A stretch of DNA of 64,000 bases, taken from Polydactylus sextarius. Its lineage: Eukaryota; Chordata; Actinopteri; Polynemidae. The DNA lies in the NCBI GenBank assembly GCA_016801845.1, contig CM028910.1:11376629-11440628 (forward strand). Reading direction: 5' to 3'. The notes under the pieces were generated by a model, which did not search any database, had not been told where the DNA came from, and worked only from the letters and a program-made list of their open reading frames with translations. Shown here in pieces: positions 22,893-32,639 of this stretch. A program made the position numbers and the translations under genes. The number at the start of each line of letters is the position of its first letter. Position 1 is the stretch's first letter.

Positions 22893-23972
22893 CTGGATGT
22901 GGGAAGAGGAGATTGGAGAGGTGGGGGTGAACAGAGAAGGAAAAAAGAGAGAGAGGGAGAGAAACGGAAAGAGTTGTGAATTCATGTCGATTAAATTAAG
23001 ATATGTGGAGATAGATTTCCAGCACATCTGCGATTTAATTGGTGATAAAACGTTACTGTTCTTAAACACATGAGAAATAAATTGAAAAGTTTTTCGCCTT
23101 GATTTGCTGATACTGTATGGATATTGAGAACTCATTTCATATTTCTATTAACGTTTGACTAACTTTTCAGATCAAACGTGGATATGGAAAAAAATAAAAT
23201 CTAGATGATGATCACAATCTTTAACAAGCAAGAATCTATGAGCTGCACAAGAAAATCAGCCGTTTTTGAAATAATCGCGTAGATGAGAGCATGATTGCAG
23301 CATATAAAACTTTGATTCCTACTTAAACGGCTCCTGTCTGACACAAATATTTCTTCGTTTCAAAATTTAAGACGGTTCCAAACTATTGCTTTTACCAATT
23401 CATTGCAAATCCAACAAGTTCTGTGAAGCCTGAATTAATGTTTTAGTCTATAAACCTGCAGCAGATGTGAGTGGACATCATCCCGTTGCTTATTTTGAAT
23501 ATGTACCACGTTGTTCTTACAACTAAGCGACATTTTCATTCATTTTATCCATCTGTGTCGCACTGTCACTACTCTCTTCCAGCTAAGAATTTCATTATAT
23601 AAACTTTAATTATTGCTTATGAAAAAAAAGCCTGGGACTTTGTAGATAATGTATAACCTATTTTCTGGATGTACTGGACAATATATTGTATTAACATTAT
23701 TCTATCATCCTCGTGCTTTATATATCTAGTGGCTAAGATGGGATGTGTTCTCAGCCGTTCCAGTTTATTTATCTATTAGAGAGAGTGGGATGTGTATTGT
23801 ATTATAGTAAGTGTCTTCGCTCACCCTCACATTCTTTATGTATGTATTACACAGACTGAGGTGTGTACAGCGCAAAAGCAATATTGGTCTTTCATACTCA
23901 TCTTCTTTATGTATCCATTACACAGGATGAGATGTGTGGAGTGTAAAAGTAATAATGTTCTCTCACCCTCAC
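22893..23972 (-). other. celf5-like intron with 71-bp tandem triplication
   Basis: This 1.1 kb intron starts on the transcript at the GTGAGG donor at 23972. Its first about 190 nt are the remaining copies of a 71-bp tandem repeat. The rest is AT-rich, ending in a C/T tract before the RRM3 exon. Confidence 0.75.
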
Positions 23973-23982
23973 CTTCTCTCTG
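23783..23982. repeat. 71-bp imperfect tandem triplication overlapping an exon/intron boundary
   Basis: TTCTTTATGTAT at 23832 recurs at 23903. ATTACACAG at 23846 recurs at 23917. The TCACCCTCAC-TTCT core at 23821 recurs in diverged form at 23892 and as the real donor region at 23963. All are spaced exactly 71 bp apart. The third unit ends at the exon edge (23973). Confidence 0.8.
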
Positions 23983-24059
23983 CTGCTGCTGCTGGATGAC
24001 CTGGGGTGGTTGGGGCAGTGTCTGGCCAATGGGAGTCAGCGTGGTGGCTGGGTAGATCG
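23973..24059 (-). CDS. celf5: celf5-like exon (Gln/Pro-rich linker before RRM3)
   Basis: This 87-nt exon completes an Ala codon, then reads IYPATTLTPIGQTLPQPPQ, VIQQQQQRE and the first base of Gly. The five glutamines are coded by a short CAG run. This segment is one of the best paralogue discriminators: I recall a very similar TPI-x(4)-PQPP-x(3)-QQQQ-REG stretch in human CELF5. The acceptor is CTCTGCAG after a long CT-rich tract (complement of 24061-24112). The donor is AAG|GTGAGG immediately followed by a second GTGAGA, a tandem donor 6 nt apart. Confidence 0.92.
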
Positions 24060-24345
24060 CTGCAGAGAGGTAGAGAGGTAGAGAGAGAGTAAGAGAGAGA
24101 GAGAGAGAGAGTAAAAACGGGGATCCCACAGAGAATGGTGTCAAGGATGCGTAAGGTCGATCATACAAGCATAACGTGTAATCAAAGCCTCTGTGCTGTT
24201 ATGTTGGGAGGCAGTGTCCTACATTATCTGAATACATACAGCCTCAGTCTCTAACAGTAGTTATCCTGCAGTAATTGTCTGCTACTCATTTAGCAGATTG
24301 TAAAAACCTTTTTAATACTTGTAAACAGAGCCTTCCTGTGTTCAC
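24060..24345 (-). other. Short celf5-like intron (286 nt)
   Basis: It runs from the GTGAAC donor at 24345 to the CTGCAG acceptor at 24060. A (GA)n run on + (24061-24112) gives a (CU)n polypyrimidine tract right up to the acceptor. Confidence 0.85.
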
Positions 24346-24558
24346 CTGTGTATTGTTGTACTCCGGTGAAGGCTTGCTGGAGGGTGTCAGCAGCGGTCGG
24401 GCTCTGGGTGGAGTAGGGTGGCAGGCCATTGGTGTACACAGTCTCCACGGCGGGGTGTCCGTTGGGCTGATGGGGGATGCCAGTGAATCCGTTGACGATG
24501 GGCGTGACGATGCTGGGCACGGCGGAGGTGGTGATGTTGGCTGGTGGAGAACTGAGAC
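24346..24558 (-). CDS. celf5: celf5-like exon (divergent linker)
   Basis: This 213-nt exon completes a Gly codon, then reads LSSPPANITTSAVPSIVTPI, VNGFTGIPHQPNGHPAVETV and YTNGLPPYSTQSPTAADTLQ, ending QAFTGVQQYT and the first base of Ala. It is part of the low-complexity linker between RRM2 and RRM3, which in CELF proteins carries activation/repression functions. GHPAVETVY and QQYTAIYP match CELF5 best. The acceptor is a tandem CAGCAG (NAG-NAG): using the upstream AG would begin the exon at 24561 and add one alanine. Confidence 0.93.
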
Positions 24559-25338
24559 CTGCTGGGAAAAAAAAAGGTTGACTGTTACCGGATCACGAGG
24601 ACTCCATCGGCACGGCCATACATGATACTATATATAAAAAACAAAAGTTTTAATGTATTAAGACGTAAACAAGTGTACAGGAAGGAATGCTTTTCAGTTG
24701 TGTACAGAGTGAAGACTTACACACACACATTCAAACACACGCATGCGCAAAGCTCATGACCAGAAGCCACACTGCATCTCCTCTCTAATGCAAGGACATG
24801 GGTGCGACGCGAGTCTGTCACATATCTGCCGTTTGTCGTGACACATCCTGCAGGATAGCTGGGAAGTCAACCTGTGAAAAATGAGCCTGTCTGTAGTGTT
24901 TGTGCGATACCCTGCTGGCTCCAACTGCTCAAGATGATGAAACCACTATGCAACTTCTGAGAGGGAGGGAAAAAAACAGAGAGAGAGAAAAAAGATCTGG
25001 ACTAGATAGAAAGCGATTACAGAGGGAGATTTGCTTGAATGAGCGGGTTGCAAAAACACAAAGATGCCTTTTACTTTTATACATCGCAGAAAAAAAAAAA
25101 AAAAAAAGACGAAATAACAACAGTTGGCAGTTTGACAAATGGGTGGGTCATAACATATATGGTACACGCCTGAAAGGCAGCTGCGGGAAGGTTCATGAGT
25201 GGAATCGAAATTGGATGCTCCCTGTCCCCTTCTCATTCAATGCATTTTAAAAGGACCCTCCTTTAGAAAGTGTTTCCAATTATGCCAGGAACGTCAAAGT
25301 ACCCATTTTGAGCAGAATCTTACTGTGTGATGGTCTCT

Positions 25339-25575
25339 CTAAAACGGCTGCTTCGTGGCAAAGCATCCAAGCTTGTTGAAGTACAGCTCCCCTGAGGACC
25401 ACCTCTCAATCTGGAAACCCTCGCTGTGATTGGACAGAAAGCCCAGGTTGTCACGGAAACCCTCCAGCATGCCATATCCCCACAATCTGGTGCCTCCGTA
25501 AAGAACCACCTCCCACCCACCCCCACTATGAGAGGTGGTCCAGATAGGGTAAACAGTCACATCCAGTATACACAT
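25339..25575 (-). other. Orphan 78-codon ORF with coding-like codon usage, unidentified
   Basis: I do not recognise this protein. It starts MCILDVTVYPIWTTSHSGGG and includes GTRLWGYGMLEGF, NHSEGFQIERWSSGEL and YFNKLGCF. It is rich in aromatic and Gly residues. Third codon positions are mostly G, C or T and few are A, unlike the AT-rich intron around it. It could be an alternative terminal exon of the host gene, a nested gene, a retrocopy fragment or chance. An acceptor-like CTCAG precedes it, but no splice partner is evident. Confidence 0.25.
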
Positions 25576-28500
25576 AACATGAGCTGAGATTTATGCTAAT
25601 GCAACGGTAAATATGCCGTACATCAAATGCTGAAACCTTCCACCACTTGGTAATAACATCTACATATCCTTATGGGAATCTCGTCTCCTTCTCTTTCCTC
25701 CCATAGCCTCAGCATTTAAGTCATGAGGAGGCTGACAGTCGGGCCGACTGCTGCGGTGACCAGGGGAATTGCCCAGGTCCAGCGAGAGCTGTCGTGTCTT
25801 TTGCACTGGTTTCCTTTTTTTTTTTCTTTTTCTTTTCTTTTTTTTTTTTTTTTGAAGCCTCCCCACGATTGCTTGTTTCCTGCGGAGCTGTGATGAATTA
25901 GACTGCAGCTTCAGCCCATTCTCCTACCAGGACCCAGGAGACTGCCGCTCTTATTCTGAGGGCTAGAGACAGCTAGTCTGCTCGGGCCACACGCACTCTA
26001 CTGTACCGCCAGATAATGCACCCTCTCCATCATCAGGCAAATTCATTTTCCAAGGCTTAGCAGTGCTGTGGGAGTGTGCGTCTATGTATGTGTAGCAGTT
26101 ATAGTGGCAATAGGAGAAGCCGTGCTAGTGGTGGTAGTAGTAGTAGTAGCAGGTGGAAGTGTGAGCCTCTTCAATTCAATTACATAAGTTCCAGGGTCAG
26201 CAGTGAGACATGACAACTGCAGTAAAGGAGATCACAAGTAACAGATTGGGGCCACCAATTCCAGTCAGGTTATCATGTTGAAATGTCTCAGCAGGGGGGA
26301 TAAGCATAAGAATCATAATGGTAATAAGTTCTGGATTGATACTGCAGCAAGGCCAAAGCTTTGGAAACATTTTACACCCAATAACTAAACTGAAAGCTGA
26401 AAAACACAACAGTTGTTAGGTTCTACATGTACCGGGTCACGGAATAGGGTCATGATACGAAGAAATGACAATAAGTGACAGCATGCACAATAAAACAGTG
26501 ATTACATGAGAAAGCAATTTATGTAGCCTCGACATCATCTTTATCCTCACTGCCATGATGGGCCAATATCCAACTCGAACAGACCTTGAAAATGTTCTCC
26601 TCAGTTGAAATAGGGAAGTATTTCCTACTATCTTGAACTAGAAAATAACAAGACATTTTCATTTTATACCTCAGTGGACATATAGTTCTTGCATTGAGGG
26701 AAATTGTATTCATAGCCTGTTTACAATGCACACACGAGAGTGCAGATATACAGTACATGTGACTGTCATTGTGTGCTACACATATTGGCCTGTAATATTG
26801 ACGTATTGTTCCTTACTCTGGCGAGGTTGAATACAAAGCTACGGGCCAGCAGATTACATATTCTATACAGCGAGCACTTAACTATCCCTTCTCCACTCTT
26901 ATTACTGCAAGGGAAGGGAGTCTGCAATGCTAAACAGTGTGTCTGTGTGTATGTCACATATACAGTATTTATGTTGTGGATGCAAAATTATATTCATATT
27001 CCTGCGGGCTGCTTCTCAGAGGGGAAAACTGTTGATTTGCTCCTTGCGATGATTGCCTCACGAAAGAAGTGTTCACATGCGACAGAAGTATTTATTATGC
27101 TAATTATACATTCAAATCAAAGAGGAATGCTATAGCCATACTGGAGAGTGCAGTCATTACCGACACAAGGACTGTCTTTCGCTGGAGCAAGTAATAAGCA
27201 CTCAAAACAGATGCTTTCATCTAACTGATTTAAAATGTGATGCATTCAGACTCAAAATGTCTGTCTGGTTCTGAAAGTGTGAATAATGAATCTAGATATG
27301 GGGAGGGCAGCGTTTTCAAAAGCCTGTTGGCTTAAAGAAAAAAAAATTGATGTCACTTTGAATGATGCCCCTTAGATTACTAATAAATATTTGAACATTT
27401 GAGTAAATAAAAAGTGACATAAAATGAATGTGATTCCAAATGAATGCCATTGCATTTTGTGTCACTCACATTTGAATATGTATTTATTTATTTATTCAAA
27501 ATCTATTAACCCCCCCTCCGAAAAAAAAAAAAAGTTCATCAAAATAATGCATAATGTGCTCTGTATTAGATAAAAGATGAATCTTACCAACTTCTTGAAG
27601 GAAATATAATGTCCTCACACTTAAAGGCCCTGAAAACCTATTTCCTCTATCTGCTTTTTTTTTTTTTTTACTGTGAGTACTGGTGCCCTACATGAACAAC
27701 TTTCCCTCAAAGTTAAAACAGTTTTGGGCGATTTAACGCAAAGTTTTTGACCTTTATTAAAAACGCGTAACCATCATGGCAAATATCAATGAGGTGCACT
27801 GGATCTGTAATTTGAGGGATTTTCTGCTTGGATAGAGTGGCATTAGTGCTTTAATTAGTCTGTTATATTTTATACCTATTTGTCATCTCTGTGATGACCT
27901 TGTCAGTGTTTGTGGGAACACACTCGTACACTGATGCTGCAACTTCACACGGCCATGTAAATGTGTAGCCTGTACAAATGAGTAAATAAACAAGCAGGAG
28001 AGCAAATAAAAATGTATTTGAACCATTGATATTCAAAGTCAGCAACGCTCTGGGAGAATCAGCAGTCGACTGAGAGAGCTCAGCATTCTGGGAGTAACAA
28101 TGAACAGCAAACTGACAAGGTCCTAATCAGCTTTGAGGTTTGAAGAGAGATGCAAGTAAACTATGTTGAGCTACAATCTATAAAGCACAGGTCTGCAGTA
28201 TGTCATCTTGGCCTGCTCCACAATATCCAGAGGGAAACTATAAAAACTGCAGGAGTGGACCCGAACACTGCTTGTTCCATCTTCTTGTATAAAATGCAAA
28301 CCCACCAGTGGAGCTTCAAGCTATGTTCCCTTCACCATATGTCAAGCAGCGCACCACTTCTAACAATAATAATAAATTATGTGTACATTAAAAATTCAAC
28401 CTTCAGCGCTAAATACCACAACATTTCAGTAACTAAGCCCCCAGCGCTGTCTGCTCCTCTCCTGAGGCTAATGTACGCACAATGTACTGACCATACCAAC

Positions 28501-30875
28501 GCGCCTGACTTTCAGATCCCAGAGCAGTCCAGATGGGCAGCATGTGAAGCTCTGCTGCTCTCGCTGCCGAGCTCAGGTTTGCTCACATAAACCAGATTCG
28601 GTTTGATTCAGATGAGGGATGTGGTTGAGCTGTTCTGAAAGTACTTGCACACACCAGGAACAGGGATACCTTTTTTTGCTGTCACAGAGCTGCTTGCCTC
28701 TGCTCCTGGGATTTGTTAGGATTCTGATGCAATAAGCCTGTTTTAAACTGAAAGAGGGGAAGTCTGTCTTACAGGAGGGGGACAATAGCCCTTTGTGCAG
28801 TTGGCCATGTTTTTTTTTCTAGGTTGATATCTTTTGCCCTTGAAGATAAAATTATTGGAAAAATTCATATTCGGATGAGTTAAGTTTTTAAATAAAGCAA
28901 TGACAGTGAATTTACAGTTTGAGGCTGTCAGCTAAAGGTCACACATCATTTACGATGCACAGGTTTTCATTTCTCCAGCTGCGTCATGTTGCTCTCAGAT
29001 GGGCTCTGATTCTGACGTGTCACTTTAACACTCATTCCTTCTCATCAGCTAGATCGCGAACATGCTGTACACATTTTTTTCAACATTTCGTTGTGAGTTG
29101 GTTACCATATAACCTCACCTGCCCTAAGCTTATTTTTAGTTTTAGAATTCCACATTAAATATAAATTGCTTGCATGACATGTATGACGTGTTATGGAGGA
29201 CAGGTGCACATACTGAGGAAGATCACTTTGTCAAACAGCTCATTAGTTTCATGGTGTTTGTCACCATGAAGTGTTCCGCATCAGTGATGTATCCATGCTC
29301 GCCTCCAGCAAGGATGTTAAGACACACTCAGCCAGCCTGTGATTGCGTTGTCGTTGGATGTGGACCATCTGCAGTATATTTTGCGTAATATGTGCTTGTG
29401 CTGTGTACATCTTCAGTGTGGAGGAGCACAGCGCAACAGAACATTAGAGTGACTTTGATTACACACTTCTCACATCCTAACAAAGCCCCCCCCTTTTTTT
29501 TTGTGTTAGTCTGGCTCTTCCTTTCTATCCCTTGCTTTTGTTTAACTTTTATTTCTTCTGCAGCACTCAGGGAGCGGCACCTGGTGAACATTATTTTCAA
29601 AAAGCATCATCATGCATCATTGTAAGGATACATGCTCTAATCAGCTGAACCATCTGGCAAACGGCTTATGCACCATCAAGCTTAAATGCTTTGCATCTGT
29701 TGATCAAATGGATGTCTCATTGTTTTCAGAGTAACACTCTTAACCTCTGAGCCTCTTTGTGCCTTGACTTGCTGTCACAAACAAGATTTTTTATGTTGCA
29801 GAGGTTATACTGGTCATTTAAATAAAAGATTAATGTCACACGTTTACCTCAAGATCAGAAGGGTTTTTTTTACTCATCTATTTAACTACAGACAAGAGCT
29901 TTATGTTCACGCTGGGTGGTGTGTGCGATTCGGGAGGGAAAATCAGCAGCATAACTGTCAACGGCCAATCGCTCTCATTTTGGGAAAGGGGACATTAACC
30001 TTTCTACATTTTTATTCCTTTGTACGTTTGACATAGCTGCCAAATGTCAGAATTTATAGGTTTGTTTTGAGCTCTAATTTGGCTGATGAGACAAGTTAAT
30101 GCATAAATTAAACCTCTGTCGAGGCAGAGAGGCACTCTGCTCCCACACCCTGAAAACAGATTCTGATATAACAATGAATTATTCCACTGACTCATGGCAG
30201 ACATCCTACAGTCTCTCAGTAGTGTCAGAGTCTCTTGCCTACTTATACAGACAGCCTTGCCAGTAATGTTATGTATTCCTTCAATGAACTCTAAATAAGT
30301 CATAGCCACAAGTGTGAGAAAGGAGAGAGAAAATAGCTGTGTGTACCAAAGCAGCGAGCTAGACTACCAGTCCTGCAGCTGCTGGCAGCTACACTCAAAT
30401 TAATGAATGAAGGAATGGGAAATAAAACATTTCATATTTATGGCAGTCCTTGAAAATTCGCAAAAGCCATTCTTTCTCTCAAGGATTAATAATATATTAC
30501 ATTCAATAATAAAAGGTAATCAGTCGACTGTGGTTTATACAGAGGCATGTCCGAAAGCAGATAAATGGCAGCACTGCACACACATCAGATTCACAGACTC
30601 GCAGACACTCACTTCTCTCCTCTCCTCTCTTCTCTCTGTCTCTGAATTACGAGCATAAACATATTTTTCCTTGCATAAGCCAAGCTGTTAGCATGGCCAA
30701 CTCATATGAAATTGCCTCAAATTTCCCCATACATAATTTATTTTGTTTAGCTTTTTACAAAATTCAGCAATATTTCCTTTTGAGTAAGGCACTGATTTGG
30801 GCTTTTTTTCAGAGGCTACAGTTCAAAAGAGATACACAAACAACACAAACAATGCAATCAGACCGAAGGACGAAA

Positions 30876-30917
30876 TCTCTCTCTCTCTCTCTCTCTCTGT
30901 CACACACACACACACAC
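30876..30917 (+). repeat. (TC)n(CA)n compound microsatellite
   Basis: CT units, then CA units, intronic; on the celf5-like transcript they read (UG)n then (GA)n. Confidence 0.9.
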
Positions 30918-31468
30918 AAACAGGCTTTGAGTTCCTTGCCACATAGTTGCACTGTCTTTCATCAGCGCTATTGTGTGGCAAAATACAGGTATGCATGCTG
31001 AACACAAAGATCTGAATTGCCGTGCTGTCGGTGCATTACCCATCAAAATAAGAGCTCCTCAGCAAGACCGAGTTCCACTTTTAATCACTGTCTGATTGAT
31101 TATGCCCGTCCAGAAGTGCACACTTTGCATTGAAAACATCACAGTGAATATTTGACAAATGGTTCTTCTCTGTAGACATATCGCACAACATGGAAAATGA
31201 TGTAGTGTACATATACAGCATGCGTGAATCATCTTATGTTATGTACATGTATTGTCTTGGCTGTTGGCATAGACGTGTTTGACTAAAAAAAGGATTCCTG
31301 GTCCTGGTTGGCAAAACAATCACAACAGACGGTTGTGAATGGAGTTAAGCAGGACCAAATCACATCACTGTGTAATAAAATGGTCCTCTTTTTTGTCTCT
31401 GTTGGTGAAGAAGTGAACAGAATACCAACTTAAGAGCATATTTTTCTTTACCACAGAAACCACAGTGC

Positions 31469-31508
31469 AGAGAGAGAGAGACAGAGAGAGAGAGAAAGAG
31501 AGAGAGAG
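31469..31508 (+). repeat. (GA)n microsatellite
   Basis: Imperfect GA run with CA and AA interruptions, intronic. Confidence 0.9.
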
Positions 31509-32494
31509 GGAATTTGACATAGTGCAGCAAGTCTGAAGTGCGATGCTCGTTTCCTGCTGTGGAAATAAAGAAAATCTAAAACAGGCCTTGTTGCACTGAT
31601 GCCGGTTCTCTTTCTTTCTCTCACACGCACACTGATTGGTTTAAAGTTACCAAAGTCATCACCTTATAAACTCAATACTGCAGTGCAGACAAAGTAGGTG
31701 AGTGGAGCACAACAAAGACTTAGATACTGTATTATTTATTTCAGCTCATGCTTTTGTTGAGTGGAGAATCTTGAAGTTTTCTCTGTCTCAAGGAAAATGA
31801 AGTAGTGCTGAGTAAGCAAATGTTATGCAGTGGGTAGGTATTTCAAAGTCCTTCTCTTTCCTCTGTAATGTATCTGCATAGGAGGTGTTTGTTATGGAAA
31901 ACAAAACCAACTGCATGCAGATCGTGTGCAAGTGCTTCAAACCACAAGGTCAAAATACTATGGGGAAATTAGCGCCTTATCTGTAAAACTTACTTATTGA
32001 TATTCCTTATTCAACTGCTACTATCCCCAAATATTCACTGCATCCACAAACAACATAAACATGCAAATCCCATTGAATGTATTTTCTCATCTTAGTCTGT
32101 CTTTCTCTCCAGTGGAATAATTTTGGATTACCAGTAAGCCGGCATCCTTTCTTTTTTTGGGCTAGCTGCAGCTCTAGTTTTTTTTTTTTTATTATTATTA
32201 TTTTTTATTCTCACACTGTGCATGCACACACACAAAGACTCGCTCCCTATTCAAATATTCATACAGACATTATCAAACACACAAGTTGACCTCCTACAGG
32301 AAAATTACCGACACACTCAAATACACACGCACACATATAAAACCTACACACTTACTGTGAAACATTAATGCAAACACAGAAGAAACGTTGCATCACTAAC
32401 CCACCTCCACTTCATTACAAACACACACACATAGAAAGTCAGAGGAGCAAAGGGAATGAAACTGAGTGCTCACCCAGGGTTTGATGAAACTCAC

Positions 32495-32639
32495 CCGACA
32501 CCGGGGTCATGGGAGTGGGTGGGAGGCTGTTGATGTTGAGCGCCCCCATCTGGTGGATCTGTGTGGCAGGGAAAGCCACGCTAGGTGTGAGGTAACCTCC
32601 GTGACTTGCTGCCATGATGGCTGCCTGCTGCTGCATGAG
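32495..32639 (-). CDS. celf5: celf5-like exon (start of linker after RRM2)
   Basis: This 145-nt exon reads LMQQQAAIMAASHGGYLTPS, VAFPATQIHQMGALNINSLP and PTPMTPVS, then the first base of Gly. The LMQQQ opening after the preceding exon's SYAHA matches the AYAQALMQQQ junction typical of CELF3-6. The acceptor is TTCTTTAG after a pyrimidine-rich stretch of about 300 nt. The donor is CGG|GTGAGT. A second donor (GG|GTGAGC, exon end at 32474) would add seven in-frame residues (EFHQTLG). Confidence 0.93.

Larger units (their letters stand above)
24559..32494 (-). other. celf5-like intron (7.9 kb) with an orphan coding-like ORF
   Basis: Largely AT-rich intronic DNA. It holds poly-A (about 25090-25107) and poly-T (about 25836-25853) runs, a (TAG)n patch (about 26132-26149), (TC)n/(CA)n at 30876-30917 and (GA)n at 31469-31508. 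A minus-strand frame at 25339-25575 has exon-like codon usage but is unidentified. Nothing else codes recognisably. Confidence 0.65.

Noticed and set aside
23783..23982. CRISPR-like repeat array
   Set aside because: The 71-bp units are contiguous diverged tandem copies without spacers, in a vertebrate intron.
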